The notes beneath the pieces were generated by a model that saw only the letters and a list, made by a program, of their open reading frames with translations, made no database searches and was not told where the DNA came from. 64,000 nt of DNA. It comes from Woeseiaceae bacterium. Lineage in GTDB: Bacteria > Pseudomonadota > Gammaproteobacteria > Steroidobacterales > Woeseiaceae. Positions 8,373 through 19,412 of the stretch are shown piece by piece (positions within the stretch are counted from its first letter, which is position 1; each line of letters opens with the position of its first letter). The translations under genes and the position numbers were made by a program. The stretch covers positions 96,847 to 160,846 of the forward strand of contig JABDOQ010000082.1 in the NCBI GenBank assembly GCA_013043165.1. The letters run 5' to 3'.

Positions 8373-11252
8373 ATGAGTAATTCCCTAAAGGAACAGCTGG
8401 CGTCGTCACCGTTGTTTGGTGGTAATGCGAGTGCCGTCGAGAGGCTCTATGAGCAATACCTCGAGAATCCGGATGCCGTAGCCGGCGGCTGGCGGGAGTA
8501 TTTCGAGGCGATGGGTGACCCGGATACCGAGGTTGTCCACTCGGCGATTCGCGATGAGCTGCTGGCCGAGGCCCGGCACGGACGTAAAGCCGGACGCATA
8601 TCGGCACGGCAGACCGGTAAAGCCGCGCCCTCGGGTGAAAAACAGGCGGCGGTATCGCGTCTGATCCAGGTTTACAGCCTGCGTGGCCACCAGATCGCCG
8701 ATATCGATCCGCTGGGATTGATGGAACGGCGCGTGCCCGGCGTACTCAAGCCCGACTACCTCGGATTGACCGAGGCGGATATGGACACCGAGTTTTTCAC
8801 AGGTGGCCTGGCCGGCACCGGCGATGAGCGCATGCAGCTGCGCGAAATCCTCGCGCTACTGAAAAGAATCTACTGCGGCAAGATCGGCGCGGAAGTAGCG
8901 CACATATCGCGGGCGCGGGAACGATTGTGGCTTCGCAAGCGCTTCGAGCAGGGCATGGCGTCGGATACGCTGACCGACGAGGAGCGACTCTGGATCCTCG
9001 AACACCTGACCAGTGCGGAGGGTATCGAGCGCTACCTGCATACCCGCTACGTCGGCCAGAAGCGATTCTCACTCGAGGGCGGCGAGAGCCTCATCCCGTT
9101 GCTCGACGATCTCATTCAGCAAGGCGGTGCGTCGGGTATTCGGGAAATCGTCATTGGCATGGCGCATCGCGGCCGGATCAACGTGCTCGTCAATATTCTG
9201 GGCAAGTCGCCCGAGGAGCTGTTCGAGGAATTTGAGGGCAAGCACGATCCGGAGGAGCAAAAGGGCTCCGGCGACGTCAAGTATCACAAGGGATTTTCGG
9301 CCGACATGAAAACGCCCGGCGGCAACGTGCATATTGCGCTGGCATTCAATCCGTCGCACCTGGAAATCGTCAATCCCGTGGTTGAAGGCTCGGTGCGGGC
9401 ACGGCAGCAGCGACGTGGTGATACGGAGCGGCAGGAGGTACTGCCGGTGTTGATCCACGGCGACGCCGCGTTTGCCGGCCAGGGCGTCGTCCCGGAAACC
9501 TTTCAAATGTCGCAAACCAACGGCTTCCGCACCGGCGGTACCGTGCACATCGTCATCAACAACCAGATAGGATTCACAACCAGTCGCCCGTCGGATGCCC
9601 GCTCGACTGAATATTGCAGCGATGTCGCAAAGATGATCGAAGCACCGATCTTCCATGTTAACGGCGACGATCCCGAGGCCGTAATATTCGTGACGCGGCT
9701 TGCTCTGCAGTATCGCGAGAAGTTCAAGAAAGACGTTGTCATCGACCTGGTCTGTTACCGGCGGCATGGACACAATGAAGCGGACGAGCCGGCAGCGACA
9801 CAACCGATCATGTACGGTCGAATTCGAGAGCACAAGACAACCCGCGAGCTTTATGCGAACCGACTGACGGAGCACAAGATCACTACGGCGACGACGGCAA
9901 CGGAGTTGCAGGACAATTATCGCGATCGTCTTGATCGTGGTGAGCCGGTGCCTAAGTCGTCGCTCGGCATGATTGGTGATGCGTATACGGTCGACTGGAC
10001 GCCTTACCTGAAAACCGAATGGGATGACGTTGCCGACACTACGGTCAGCCCTAAAACCGTCGCCCATCTCGGCAAGGCAATTACCGCAATTCCACCCGAC
10101 CTGCGTCCGCACGGCCGCGTGCAGCGCATCATGGACGATCGTGTCAGGATGGCCAGCGGCGAAATGGATATGGATTGGGGCTTTGCCGAGACGATGGCCT
10201 ACGCCTCACTGCTACTCGATGGTCACAATATTCGCTTGGTGGGGCAGGACAGCGGTCGAGGAACGTTTTTTCACCGCCACGCGGTACTGCACAACCAGCT
10301 GAACAATCGGGAATACGTTCCGTTAGCGCACGTGGTCGACAGGCCGGACGCATTTCGTGTAATCGATTCGCTGTTGTCGGAAGAAGCCGTGCTGGGATTC
10401 GAGTATGGCTACGCGAGCACAGAGCCAAACACGCTGGTCATCTGGGAAGGCCAGTTTGGCGACTTCGTCAATGGTGCGCAGGTCGTAATCGATCAATTCA
10501 TAAGCTCCGGCGAGGCAAAATGGGGGCGATTATGCGGGCTGACGATGTTCCTGCCGCACGGATACGAAGGACAGGGACCCGAGCACTCGTCGGCGAGACT
10601 GGAGCGCTTCCTGCAGCTGTGTGCCGAACACAATATCCAGGTTTGTGTGCCGTCGACGCCGGCACAGATGTTTCACATGATCAGGCGCCAGCAGGTACGC
10701 TTGTTCCGCAAGCCGCTGATTGTGATGACGCCGAAAAGCCTGCTGCGCCACAAAATGTCCGTTTCATCGTTGACTGAATTGTCGAGCGGACACTTCGAGC
10801 TGGTCATTCCCGAAATAGAAGCGATTGCGACCAAAAAGACGCGACGCCTGGTCTTTTGCAGCGGCAAGGTGTATTTCGACTTGCTGGAGGCGCGCGAATC
10901 ACACGGTATCACTGATATTGCAATCATTCGGATAGAACAGCTATACCCGTTTCCGATCACTGAATATGCAGAACTGCTCGGGGAGTACCAGCATGTCAAG
11001 GAGATCATCTGGTGCCAGGAAGAGCCACTCAATCAGGGTGCGTGGTACCAGATCAAGCATCGCCTTCAGGAACCGCTGAAGAAGAATCAGCAGCTCTATT
11101 ACGCGGGCAGGCCCGGTGCCGCGGCGCCGGCTTCGGGCATATTCAAAGTTCACTTGCAGCAACAGCAGGCACTGGTTGAAGCCGCGCTCGACATAAAAAG
11201 TGAGGCGAGCAAGGTGGTCAAGCCTCAGAAAACCAAACGGAAGACAACATGA
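8373..11252 (+). CDS. sucA: 2-Oxoglutarate dehydrogenase E1 component
   Basis: This thiamine-diphosphate enzyme decarboxylates 2-oxoglutarate in the TCA cycle and passes the succinyl group to the E2 lipoyl arm. The 959-residue length is normal. Seen features are the N-terminal E2-binding segment ([31 protein letters not shown]), [18 protein letters not shown], the cofactor region [15 protein letters not shown]-like ([14 protein letters not shown]), and the C-terminal [10 protein letters not shown] loop. It is first in a three-gene operon and overlaps sucB by four bases (ATGA). No ribosome site is visible before its ATG. Confidence 0.98.
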   Translation: MSNSLKEQLASSPLFGGNASAVERLYEQYLENPDAVAGGWREYFEAMGDPDTEVVHSAIRDELLAEARHGRKAGRISARQTGKAAPSGEKQAAVSRLIQVYSLRGHQIADIDPLGLMERRVPGVLKPDYLGLTEADMDTEFFTGGLAGTGDERMQLREILALLKRIYCGKIGAEVAHISRARERLWLRKRFEQGMASDTLTDEERLWILEHLTSAEGIERYLHTRYVGQKRFSLEGGESLIPLLDDLIQQGGASGIREIVIGMAHRGRINVLVNILGKSPEELFEEFEGKHDPEEQKGSGDVKYHKGFSADMKTPGGNVHIALAFNPSHLEIVNPVVEGSVRARQQRRGDTERQEVLPVLIHGDAAFAGQGVVPETFQMSQTNGFRTGGTVHIVINNQIGFTTSRPSDARSTEYCSDVAKMIEAPIFHVNGDDPEAVIFVTRLALQYREKFKKDVVIDLVCYRRHGHNEADEPAATQPIMYGRIREHKTTRELYANRLTEHKITTATTATELQDNYRDRLDRGEPVPKSSLGMIGDAYTVDWTPYLKTEWDDVADTTVSPKTVAHLGKAITAIPPDLRPHGRVQRIMDDRVRMASGEMDMDWGFAETMAYASLLLDGHNIRLVGQDSGRGTFFHRHAVLHNQLNNREYVPLAHVVDRPDAFRVIDSLLSEEAVLGFEYGYASTEPNTLVIWEGQFGDFVNGAQVVIDQFISSGEAKWGRLCGLTMFLPHGYEGQGPEHSSARLERFLQLCAEHNIQVCVPSTPAQMFHMIRRQQVRLFRKPLIVMTPKSLLRHKMSVSSLTELSSGHFELVIPEIEAIATKKTRRLVFCSGKVYFDLLEARESHGITDIAIIRIEQLYPFPITEYAELLGEYQHVKEIIWCQEEPLNQGAWYQIKHRLQEPLKKNQQLYYAGRPGAAAPASGIFKVHLQQQQALVEAALDIKSEASKVVKPQKTKRKTT

Positions 11253-12466
11253 CGATTGAGATCAAGGTGCCCGCGTTGCCGGAATCAGTGACGGACGCTA
11301 CGCTGGTTGGCTGGCATAAGAAAGTGGGCGACTCCGTTGCCCGCGACGAGAACCTGGTCGACCTCGAGACCGACAAGGTCGTTCTCGAAGTTCCCGCCCC
11401 CGCGTCCGGAACTATCACGAAGATTGTCGCCAAAGACGGTGCCACCGTCGAAGCGGGCGATCTGCTCGCCGTACTGGAGGAGGGCGAGGCGGTTGTTGCA
11501 GAAACGCCGGCCGAGGAAAAAACCGAAGAGCAACCAGCCGAGTCGAAGACGAAGGAGGCCAAGGGTCCCGTCAAGACCAGCCCGGCCGTGCGTCGACTGC
11601 TCGACGAACATGATCTCGATGCGACGATGGTGACGGGAACCGGAAAAGACGGGCGCCTGACGAAAGCTGATGTCATGGCTTTTCTCAAAGCGGACGACAG
11701 CGACAATGTTACGCCGGGAGATCCGACGCCGGCCGCGGTTGACGACAGTGTCACCACAGGACTGGCAAGAAACGAACAACGCGTGCCGATGACACGCTTG
11801 CGGGCCCGCATCGCCGAGCGGTTGATTGAAGCACAGCAGACGGCTGCGATGCTGACGACGTTCAACGAGGTCGATCTGACGGAAGTCATGGCTTTGCGCA
11901 GTCGCTATCGTGACAGGTTCGAGGAAAAGCACGGCGTGCGACTGGGTTTCATGTCCTTCTTTACCATGGCGTCAGTCGCGGCACTCAAGAAGTTTCCGGT
12001 AGTCAATGCCTCCGTCGAAGGCAGCGATATCGTGTATCACAATTACTACGATGTCGGCATCGCTGTCTCAAGCGAGCGCGGCCTGATGGTGCCCGTGATT
12101 CGCGACGTTGACCAAATGAGCTTTGCCGAGTTCGAGGCCGCGTTGAATTCCGTGGCGAAGAAGGCGCAGGACGGAACGATCAGCATGGAAGACCTGACGG
12201 GCGGCACGTTTACGATCACCAACGGCGGGATTTTCGGTTCCATGATGTCCACACCGATCCTCAATCAGCCGCAGAGCGCTATTCTCGGCATGCATAACAT
12301 CCAGCAACGACCGATGGTCGTCGATGGAGAAATCGTTGCTCGCCCGATGATGTACCTGGCCGTGACGTACGACCATCGCATAATTGATGGCAAAGAGGCG
12401 GTGCAATTTCTTGTCGCAATCAAAGAGCAGTTGGAGGACCCGAGTCGCCTGTTGTTACAGGTCTGA
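11249..12466 (+). CDS. sucB: 2-Oxoglutarate dehydrogenase E2, dihydrolipoamide succinyltransferase
   Basis: The core subunit of the 2-oxoglutarate dehydrogenase complex, moving succinyl groups to CoA. Domains in order: a lipoyl domain with the modified lysine in [10 protein letters not shown] (about residue 43), an acidic/alanine linker, a peripheral-subunit-binding domain ([14 protein letters not shown] to DGRLTKADV, about 110-145), and the catalytic domain ending with [16 protein letters not shown], which carries the active-site His and Asp. Only one lipoyl domain is present, as is normal for this E2. Start overlaps the sucA stop. Confidence 0.97.
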   Translation: MTIEIKVPALPESVTDATLVGWHKKVGDSVARDENLVDLETDKVVLEVPAPASGTITKIVAKDGATVEAGDLLAVLEEGEAVVAETPAEEKTEEQPAESKTKEAKGPVKTSPAVRRLLDEHDLDATMVTGTGKDGRLTKADVMAFLKADDSDNVTPGDPTPAAVDDSVTTGLARNEQRVPMTRLRARIAERLIEAQQTAAMLTTFNEVDLTEVMALRSRYRDRFEEKHGVRLGFMSFFTMASVAALKKFPVVNASVEGSDIVYHNYYDVGIAVSSERGLMVPVIRDVDQMSFAEFEAALNSVAKKAQDGTISMEDLTGGTFTITNGGIFGSMMSTPILNQPQSAILGMHNIQQRPMVVDGEIVARPMMYLAVTYDHRIIDGKEAVQFLVAIKEQLEDPSRLLLQV

Positions 12467-12497
12467 AGGGTTCTGACGAACAGGATCAACAAAACAG

Positions 12498-13925
12498 ATG
12501 AGCAGAAGTTTTGACGTCGTAGTTATTGGTGGCGGCCCGGCAGGTTATATTGCGGCGATCAGGGCGGCGCAGCACGGTCTGACGGCAGCGTGTATCGATG
12601 AGTGGGAGAACAGGGATGGCAAGAACGCCTTCGGCGGCACCTGTCTCAACGCCGGATGTATTCCATCCAAAGCGCTGCTCGAATCCACAGAGCTGTATCA
12701 TCGCGCACAGCACGAGTTCAAGAAGCATGGCATCCAGACCGGCGACGTCGCGATGGACATCGCCGCGATGCAGAAGCGCCGTGCGAGCATCGTTCGGCAG
12801 TTGACGGGTGGCATAGCCGGCTTGTTCAAAGCCAACAAGGTCGAAGGTCTGGTCGGGCATGGCAAGCTGCTCGCCGGGAAGAAAGTCGAGTTCACCCCTG
12901 TATCGGGCGACGTTGAGGTGATCGAGGCGAAGCATGTCGTGCTTGCATCGGGATCATCGCCGATCGATCTCGGTATCGCACCATTCGATGGTGACAAGAT
13001 CATCGACTCCTGGGACGCCCTGGAACTGGAAGCCGTCCCGCCGCGGCTTGGTGTTGTCGGTGCCGGCGTGATCGGGCTCGAGCTTGGCAGCGTTTGGGCG
13101 AGACTGGGGTCGAAGGTCACGATACTGGAAGCGATGGATGATTTTTTGTTCATGGCCGATCGAGATGTTGCCAAAGTCGCCGCGCAGGACTTCAAGAAGC
13201 AGGGTCTCGACATCAAGCTCGGTGCAAAAGTGGCCAAGGGAACGGCGGGCAAGAAGAGTGTCAAGGTGGAATACGCCGACAAGGACGGCGCGCAGTCTAT
13301 CGAAGTCGACAAACTGATTGTTGCAGTCGGGCGTCGACCTCACACGGAAAACCTGTTCGCGGACGACGCAGGCATTCAACTGGATGAACGCGGCTTTGTT
13401 GTCGTTGACGATGAGTGCCGCACGCGTGTGAAAGGCGTTTTTGCCGTAGGCGACTGCGTGCGCGGACCCATGCTCGCTCACAAGGGCTCTGAAGAGGGGG
13501 TGATGGCGGCCGACCTGATCGCGGGTGAGGTCGCGGAAATGAACTACGACGTGATTCCGTCGGTGTTGTATACGAGCCCGGAAATTGCCTGGACCGGCAA
13601 GACCGAAGCAGAAGTGAAGGACAGCGGGCGGCCCTACAAAACGGGCTCGTTTCCGTTCATGGCCAGCGGCCGTGCGAAGGCGATGGAGCAGACTTCAGGC
13701 ATGGTCAAGATCATTTCGTCAAAGGAAGACGATGAGATCCTCGGTGTTCACATCGTCGGGCCTATGGCCGGCGAGTTGATCGCCGAAGCGGTACTTGCAC
13801 TCGAGTTCTCAGCCAGTACCGAAGATTTACAGCGCACTATTCATGCACATCCCAGCCTGGCCGAGGCCGTGCACGAGGCGGCCCTGGCCGTGGACAATCG
13901 CGCTCTGAATTTCCCAAACAAATAA
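12498..13925 (+). CDS. lpdA: Dihydrolipoyl dehydrogenase (E3)
   Basis: This flavoprotein reoxidises the dihydrolipoyl group of the E2 component and reduces NAD. The FAD-binding GGGPAGYIAAIRAA is at the N-terminus, the redox disulfide is in GGTCLNAGCIPSKALLE, an NAD-binding GAGVIGLELGSVWARLG lies mid-protein, and the C-terminal catalytic HAHPSLAEAVHEA is intact. It follows sucB by 31 bases, completing the operon with a dedicated E3. A REP-like element and a hairpin follow the stop. Confidence 0.97.
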   Translation: MSRSFDVVVIGGGPAGYIAAIRAAQHGLTAACIDEWENRDGKNAFGGTCLNAGCIPSKALLESTELYHRAQHEFKKHGIQTGDVAMDIAAMQKRRASIVRQLTGGIAGLFKANKVEGLVGHGKLLAGKKVEFTPVSGDVEVIEAKHVVLASGSSPIDLGIAPFDGDKIIDSWDALELEAVPPRLGVVGAGVIGLELGSVWARLGSKVTILEAMDDFLFMADRDVAKVAAQDFKKQGLDIKLGAKVAKGTAGKKSVKVEYADKDGAQSIEVDKLIVAVGRRPHTENLFADDAGIQLDERGFVVVDDECRTRVKGVFAVGDCVRGPMLAHKGSEEGVMAADLIAGEVAEMNYDVIPSVLYTSPEIAWTGKTEAEVKDSGRPYKTGSFPFMASGRAKAMEQTSGMVKIISSKEDDEILGVHIVGPMAGELIAEAVLALEFSASTEDLQRTIHAHPSLAEAVHEAALAVDNRALNFPNK

Positions 13926-13947
13926 CCGTTATCAAAACGTTCCGCCA

Positions 13948-13971
13948 GCAGGAGCGGCCAGTGGCCGCGAA
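13948..13971. repeat. REP-like palindromic element after lpdA
   Basis: AGCAGGAGCGGCCAGTGGCC and the following GCGAAG form a GCGGCC/GGCCGC hairpin with a three-base loop. The flanks GGAGCG and GCGAAG match the general shape of gammaproteobacterial REP units. Only one copy is seen in the window, so repetition in the genome is not shown. Confidence 0.45.
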
Positions 13972-13979
13972 GCGAAGCG

Positions 13980-13998
13980 GCAGCCGCCAGGCTGCTTT
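13980..13998 (+). terminator. Possible terminator hairpin of the suc operon
   Basis: GCAGCC-GCCA-GGCTGC is a six-base-pair hairpin followed by only three T residues, located between the convergent lpdA and symporter genes. The short T run makes it a weak intrinsic terminator. Confidence 0.4.
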
Positions 13999-14007
13999 AA
14001 GTGACGG

Positions 14008-15474
14008 TCATTCCCAGAAATCGGCGTTCTTGATGCCCAGTTCCTTTGGATTGAAGGTGTACTCAGATACGCCGGCATTGCGCTGCTTTTCGTAGTCCTT
14101 GAGCGCTTTTAATGCCGGGCTGCCCATCAGGAACAGGATCAATATGCCGACGATATTCAGCCACGCCATGATGCCGACACCGACGTCCCCGAGCGCCCAG
14201 GCCAGGTCCGCGGAGCGAATCGTCCCGTAGAACACCGATGCCATCAGCGCGAGCTTCAAAATGACAAGTTCGCCCGGAAAGCGGATCGTGCGCCGGATGT
14301 AAGCGACGTTGGTCTCCGCAATGTAGTAGTACGCCAGCAACGTCGTGAAGGCGAAAAAGAACAGCGCCACCGCGACAAAGGTCTTGCCGAAACCGCCGAG
14401 GACGCTTTCAAGCGCATACTGCGTAAAAGCCGGGCTGTTTGCCTGGATTTCGGTTCCCAGCATGCCGCCGCTGACTACGACATCGAGGTCCGTTACGTAG
14501 TACTGGTTGGTGATTAGAATCATGAACGCCGTTGCCGAACAGACAAACAGCGTGTCGACATAGACAGAGAATGCCTGCACGAGGCCCTGCTGCGCCGGAT
14601 GCTGAACTTCGGAGGCCGCTGCTGCATGTGGGCCGGTTCCCTGGCCCGCCTCGTTCGAATAAACGCCGCGTTTTACGCCCCAACCGATGGCGGCACCGAC
14701 GCCGGCCATCGGCGTGAATGCATCCTTGAATATCAGCGCGACGATATCGGGTAATTCGCCGATATGAAGGCCGATGATCCCGATCGCCATTACGATGTAG
14801 CCGAGCGCCATGAAAGGCACCACGATCTGCGTGAAATGGGCGATTCGCTTGACGCCGCCGAAGATGATGAAGCCGAGCACGGAGACGACGATGACGGCAG
14901 TCGCGATCTTCGTTGCGCTGACGTTGTCGCCAAAGAAATTGAGTATGGTCTCACCGCCAAATGCCAGCTCCGCGGCATTGCCAATGCTGTTCGACTGCAC
15001 GCCGGGAAGCAGGAGACCGGTCGCAACGATCGTCGTAATGGCGAAAATCCATGCATACCATTTCTGGCCCATCGCTTTCTCGATGTAGTAGGCTGGCCCG
15101 CCGCGATATTGCCCTTCGTCATCTTCCTTGTAGATCTGGCCGAGCGCTGACTCAATGTAGGCCGTGGAGGCGCCGAGAAAGGCGACGACCCACATCCAGA
15201 AAACGGCGCCCGGCCCACCGAAGCCGATCGCAGCGGCGACTCCGGCAATATTGCCTGTGCCGACGCGCCCCGATAGCGATACCGAGAGGGCCTGGAACGA
15301 TGAGATGCCGCGATCGGATTCCTTGCTCGCAAATAGCAGACGAATCATTTCCTTGAACAGGCGTACCTGTACGAAACGCGTGAGTATCGAAAAGAACAGC
15401 CCCGCGCCAAGGCACAGGAAGATCAGGGCATTACTCCAGATGATCCCGTTAAGCCAGTCGACGATCTCTTGCAT
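14008..15474 (-). CDS. Sodium:alanine (AGCS family) amino-acid symporter
   Basis: An inner-membrane transporter importing alanine, glycine or a similar amino acid with sodium. The 488-residue length and about eleven helices fit the AGCS family. Diagnostic stretches are QALSVSLSGRVGTGNIAGVA (about 60-80), GGPGAVFWMWVVAFLG and KRGVYSNEAGQGTGPHAAAA. It is monocistronic, convergent with lpdA. The substrate cannot be told from the sequence. Confidence 0.93.
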   Translation of the reverse strand: MQEIVDWLNGIIWSNALIFLCLGAGLFFSILTRFVQVRLFKEMIRLLFASKESDRGISSFQALSVSLSGRVGTGNIAGVAAAIGFGGPGAVFWMWVVAFLGASTAYIESALGQIYKEDDEGQYRGGPAYYIEKAMGQKWYAWIFAITTIVATGLLLPGVQSNSIGNAAELAFGGETILNFFGDNVSATKIATAVIVVSVLGFIIFGGVKRIAHFTQIVVPFMALGYIVMAIGIIGLHIGELPDIVALIFKDAFTPMAGVGAAIGWGVKRGVYSNEAGQGTGPHAAAASEVQHPAQQGLVQAFSVYVDTLFVCSATAFMILITNQYYVTDLDVVVSGGMLGTEIQANSPAFTQYALESVLGGFGKTFVAVALFFFAFTTLLAYYYIAETNVAYIRRTIRFPGELVILKLALMASVFYGTIRSADLAWALGDVGVGIMAWLNIVGILILFLMGSPALKALKDYEKQRNAGVSEYTFNPKELGIKNADFWE

Positions 15475-15565
15475 GCCGTTCCCCTTATTATTATTCGCTG
15501 CCGGCGCAGTGGATAGTAACCGAATTCAGGATATTGTGGGCGTCTGCAAATTACCGAGTGGCGCA

Positions 15566-15733
15566 ATGACTTGGTGGGGTTGGATGATTCTCGGCGCGGT
15601 ACTACCGGGTGCAGAACTTATCGCAATCGATGCGCAGTTCTACCTGTTGTTCCTGGGCATTTCTGCGGCGCTCGTCACCGATATCGTCAAAGGCAGACCG
15701 CGCGCGACAGGCGCTACGCAGCCGCCAGAATGA
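15566..15733 (+). CDS. Short NfeD-like membrane protein or fragment
   Basis: A 55-residue ORF begins MTWWGWMILGAVLPGAELIA and continues with a second hydrophobic segment (FYLLFLGISAALVTDIV), as in the N-terminal half of short NfeD/YbbK proteins. These normally run to about 140-150 residues with a soluble OB-fold domain at the end. Here the frame stops after a polar tail, and I see no continuation in other frames, so it is either a truncated remnant or a minimal version. The track lists it inside a longer ORF (15164-15733) whose first part is antisense to the symporter. Confidence 0.45.
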   Translation: MTWWGWMILGAVLPGAELIAIDAQFYLLFLGISAALVTDIVKGRPRATGATQPPE

Positions 15734-15746
15734 CGCAAACTTAGCC

Positions 15747-16268
15747 CTAAAGAGCGGGGGTCTCGTCGAGGTCGAGCTCGGCTTCGGCGCTGGCGCTCGA
15801 AGGTAGTTTCGCCATTGCCTCTCGCAGCATGTCGACGTGCTCCATTTCCTCGTCGCGAAGCTCTGTGAAAAGTTCCCGGACGTCCGGATCGGTGATGCCG
15901 GGCAAGGCCATGTCGTAAAAGTCGTACGCCTTTTTCTCAGCGGCGAGCCCGATTTCGAACGCTTGAACGGTGGACATGCCGCGGCGCGGCGCCCCCATGT
16001 CCGGGGCCTCGACGTCGAACAGGTCGTCCAGTGTCAGCCGTGCAGGCGCATCACCGAACAGAGCCTTGCGCCGGGCCTCTATTTCCTGGCCATGCTTGGC
16101 CTCATTCTCGACCATGGTGGAGAAAAAGGCTCCAGCATCGTAACCGCCGCTGCGACCGAGCTGGGAGGCAAACATCTGGTAGCGGTGGCACGCCTCCATC
16201 TCGATCAGTTTCGCGAGGTCTAGGGCGTCCATCAGGCTGAGTTTTGACAGGTCAAGACGGGTGGACAT
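15747..16268 (-). CDS. Ferritin-like / rubrerythrin-type protein
   Basis: A four-helix ferritin-like protein of about 173 residues, probably binding two metal ions. Metal-ligand-like motifs are EMEACHRY, ENEAKHG, AAEKKAYDFYD and RDEEMEHVDML, in the order expected for rubrerythrin-type di-iron helices. No rubredoxin-like CxxC domain is present. The start is set at the ATG encoding MSTRLDLSKL (16268) rather than the track start 16310, because the extra 14 residues do not look structured. Role in oxidative-stress or iron handling is inferred from the family. Confidence 0.8.
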   Translation of the reverse strand: MSTRLDLSKLSLMDALDLAKLIEMEACHRYQMFASQLGRSGGYDAGAFFSTMVENEAKHGQEIEARRKALFGDAPARLTLDDLFDVEAPDMGAPRRGMSTVQAFEIGLAAEKKAYDFYDMALPGITDPDVRELFTELRDEEMEHVDMLREAMAKLPSSASAEAELDLDETPAL

Positions 16269-16440
16269 TGAATCGGCTCCTGGTTTGGGGTTGACGGCCC
16301 GAAGCGGCACGTCGGATGCGCCTCAAGCGATCGGCAAAAGCCGAGTTCCGTCCGGGGGCTGTGATGATAACACCGCCGGGCGGATTCGAGCCAGATTACG
16401 GCAGCGTTCCATTTTCCGTTCGCCTATCTGTCGGATCACA

Positions 16441-18573
16441 TCAGCCGCTTCGCCGCACCGACACGACGTTGGGTATCTGCTCCAGCCGCGTGATAGCCGT
16501 ACTTAGCGTCGGAAGATCGCTGATCTCGATGCTGATAGCCATGACGACCTGCATCGATTTCTTGTCGGTGTGGCTCTTCAGGTCGATGACGTTAGCATGG
16601 TCGTCGGCGAGCACCGACGTTATGTCCCGGATCAGTCCGCTGCGATCAAACGCATGCAGCGTGAGGTCGACGGGATACACACCGGCATCCTGCTTTCCCC
16701 AGGCGATCTCGACGATGCGTTCGGGATAGCGGCGATTCAGGCCCAGAAAATTTCCACAGTCCTGGCGGTGGATGCTGACACCGCGGCCCTGGGTGATGTA
16801 GCCGACGATTGGCTCGGGGGGAACGGGGCGGCAGCAACGCGCGAAGTTGCACATCAGGTCACCAATGCCACTGACCGCGACGGATTCCGGTTGGCTGCCT
16901 TTCTGCCTCGCAGGTCTCCGCGCTCGGATGCGGCCTGGCATTTCTGTTCCGCGCAGGTTTTGCAGTGCGGTCGCGATAGAGGCAGACGTCAGATCACCGG
17001 CACCCAGCGCAACGCAAAGCGATTCGGTGTCCTTCAGTTTCAGCTGTTTCGCGATACGATCTGTGGCCATGTCCTTGACGCCGAGGCGCGCCAGCTCTCG
17101 ATCGAGAACTTCGCGGCCCTGACGCTGGTGCTGGTCGCGGTCCTGCTGGCGAAACCAGTTTCGGACCTTGGCGCGTGCCCGAGCACCGGCCAGGTAGCCG
17201 AGCTTCGGGCTGAGCCAATCTCGGCTTGGCCTGGGCTGGCTCCCCGTAATGATTTCGACCTGATCGCCGTTTTCAATGTGGTAGGTGAGCGGCACAATCC
17301 TGCCGTTGACCTTGGCGCCTCGGCAGCGGTGACCGACTTGCGTATGCACGTGATAGGCAAAGTCCAGCGGTGTGGCCCGCGCGGGCAGTTCAACGACGTC
17401 TCCCTTGGGACTCACGGCATAAACACGGTCCTCGAAGAAATCGTCGCGAATCTGATCGAGCAGGTCGGCACCGTCGTCCGTGGGCTCGAGCAGCTGCCGC
17501 AGGAACTGGATTTTCTGGTCGAAAGCCGCCGGTGCTCCGCCACCTTCCTTATAGCGCCAGTGTGCCGCAACGCCGAGTTCGGCATGGCGATGCATATCGT
17601 GTGAGCGAATCTGTACTTCGAGGGTTTTTCCCGCGGGGCCGAGGACTGCCGTATGCAGCGACTGGTAGTTGTTTTCTTTCGGGTTGGCGATGTAGTCGTC
17701 AAACTCACCCGGAATATACGACCAGAGGTTATGTACTACACCCAGCGCCGCGTAACAGGCGCCGATGTCGTTTACCAGGATACGCACGGCGCGAATGTCG
17801 TACAGCGACTCCATACCGCGGTCCTTGCGCTGCATCTTTCGCCATATGGAATAGATGTGTTTCGGGCGCCCGGAAATCGTGGCTTCGATTCCTTGCTCGC
17901 TGAGTTCCCGCCTCAGCGTCGTCTGCACTTCGTCCAGGTAGCCTTCACGTTCGGTGCGCTTTTCTTTGAGAGCGCGCGCAATTTCGAGGTAAGTGTCGGG
18001 ATCGAGGTAGCGGAAGGCAAGGTCCTCGAGCTCCCATTTGAGCTGCCAGACACCGAGCCGGTTGGCGAGCGAGGCATAGATTTCGCGCGCTTCGAGTGCC
18101 AGTGCCTGCTGGGTTTCTCGCGCTGCTGTTTTTGCCTGGCGGAGCCGAAACAGCTGTTCGGCAATTCGGACGAGCACCAGGCGAACGTCGGACACGACCG
18201 CAAGCAACATTTTACGCAGTGCCTCCGACTGCTGCACAGCCAGGGCCTCACCCGGCTGCCAGTCATCAGGCAGCGAGAACTGATTCAGTTGTTCCAAACC
18301 TATAATCAATCGAGATATATCACTTAATGGTTTGTTTTGTATAGATTTACTACTGAGCAGTTTCTCTCGATAAAGCGGATAAACATGCACGGCTGCGAGC
18401 AGGTCTTGCGGTAGCCCAAGCGGAGCAACGATCGCGGCAATTTGACGCCCCTCGTCGATGGCGCTCTGCAAGCGGTGTTGTTCGGGCAAGCTACCGAGAA
18501 AGCTTTGCACTGCGCCAACGACATTATCCGCATCATTGCTTGCGTTAAGATTTTCGAGGTCTGTCGCGGCCAT
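16441..18573 (-). CDS. relA: GTP pyrophosphokinase RelA, (p)ppGpp synthetase I
   Basis: A 710-residue ribosome-associated alarmone synthetase of the stringent response. The N-terminal hydrolase-like region is degenerate: the His-Asp metal site of SpoT-type enzymes (HDxxED) is not seen, so it should be synthesis-only. The synthetase domain is intact ([61 protein letters not shown]), followed by a TGS domain ([27 protein letters not shown]), a zinc-finger-like region with CNFARCC and a C-terminal ACT domain. It is divergent from yebC. Confidence 0.93.
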   Translation of the reverse strand: MAATDLENLNASNDADNVVGAVQSFLGSLPEQHRLQSAIDEGRQIAAIVAPLGLPQDLLAAVHVYPLYREKLLSSKSIQNKPLSDISRLIIGLEQLNQFSLPDDWQPGEALAVQQSEALRKMLLAVVSDVRLVLVRIAEQLFRLRQAKTAARETQQALALEAREIYASLANRLGVWQLKWELEDLAFRYLDPDTYLEIARALKEKRTEREGYLDEVQTTLRRELSEQGIEATISGRPKHIYSIWRKMQRKDRGMESLYDIRAVRILVNDIGACYAALGVVHNLWSYIPGEFDDYIANPKENNYQSLHTAVLGPAGKTLEVQIRSHDMHRHAELGVAAHWRYKEGGGAPAAFDQKIQFLRQLLEPTDDGADLLDQIRDDFFEDRVYAVSPKGDVVELPARATPLDFAYHVHTQVGHRCRGAKVNGRIVPLTYHIENGDQVEIITGSQPRPSRDWLSPKLGYLAGARARAKVRNWFRQQDRDQHQRQGREVLDRELARLGVKDMATDRIAKQLKLKDTESLCVALGAGDLTSASIATALQNLRGTEMPGRIRARRPARQKGSQPESVAVSGIGDLMCNFARCCRPVPPEPIVGYITQGRGVSIHRQDCGNFLGLNRRYPERIVEIAWGKQDAGVYPVDLTLHAFDRSGLIRDITSVLADDHANVIDLKSHTDKKSMQVVMAISIEISDLPTLSTAITRLEQIPNVVSVRRSG

Positions 18574-18656
18574 TCGCAGGGAGTCTCAGGTGTGCCTGTC
18601 GCTGGAATACCCGTTATCATACGCGCAGTTTCGTTGTGCACGAAAAGCAGGCCAGC

Positions 18657-19412
18657 ATGGCAGGACACAGTAAGTGGGCGAATATCCAGCACCGCAAGGG
18701 CGCGCAGGATAAGAAGCGCGGCAAGTTGTTCACGAAGTTGATTCGTGAGATCACGATCGCCGCGAAGATGGGCGGCAGCGATCTGGACGCCAATCCGCGC
18801 CTGCGCCTCGCCGTCGACAAAGCCAAAGCGCAGAGCATGCCGAAGGACAATATCGAACGTGCCATCAAGCGCGGCGCCGGCGAAACCGAGGGCGCTGATT
18901 ACCTGGAGATCAGCTACGAAGGCTACGGGCCGGGAGGCACGGCGGTTATGGTTCATTGCCTGACGGACAACAAGAATCGGACGGTCGCCGACGTTCGCCA
19001 CGCTTTTACCAAGTTCGGCGGCAACCTGGGTGCGGACGGATCGGTCAATTATCTCTTCAACCAGGTCGGGCAACTGTTGTTCCCCACCGGCAGTGACGAA
19101 GAGGCCGTCATGGAGGCAGCGATTGAAGCGGGCGCCGAGGATGTCGTAGTCGATGCGGATGGATCCATCGAGGTTCTGACTGAGCCCGGCGAATTCGAGA
19201 AAGTTCGCGACCTCGTGCGCAAGGCGGGACTCAAGCCGGAGAGCGCCGAGGTAACCATGCGCGCCTCGACCAACGCCACGCTCGAGCTGAAGGAGGCCGG
19301 ATCAATGGTAAAGATGCTCGAGATGCTCGAGGATCTCGACGACGTGCAGGATGTTTATAGCAACGCCGACATCAGTGAAGATGTCCTGGCGCAGCTCGAA
19401 GACGGCAGTTGA
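18657..19412 (+). CDS. yebC: YebC/PmpR family protein (TACO1-like)
   Basis: A conserved cytosolic protein, formerly annotated as a DNA-binding regulator; members are now also linked to translation of proline-rich stretches. The product starts [20 protein letters not shown], the classic N-terminus, so the ATG at 18657 is chosen over the track start 18636. The 251-residue length is normal. It is the first gene of the ruvCAB run and its stop overlaps the ruvC TTG start (TTGA), a coupling common in gammaproteobacteria. Confidence 0.96.
   Translation: MAGHSKWANIQHRKGAQDKKRGKLFTKLIREITIAAKMGGSDLDANPRLRLAVDKAKAQSMPKDNIERAIKRGAGETEGADYLEISYEGYGPGGTAVMVHCLTDNKNRTVADVRHAFTKFGGNLGADGSVNYLFNQVGQLLFPTGSDEEAVMEAAIEAGAEDVVVDADGSIEVLTEPGEFEKVRDLVRKAGLKPESAEVTMRASTNATLELKEAGSMVKMLEMLEDLDDVQDVYSNADISEDVLAQLEDGS

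Noticed and set aside
9069-10112. 347-residue minus-strand ORF inside sucA
   Set aside because: It lies wholly antisense to a clear sucA reading frame, has low-complexity composition and no recognisable domain; long antisense ORFs are expected in GC-rich coding DNA.
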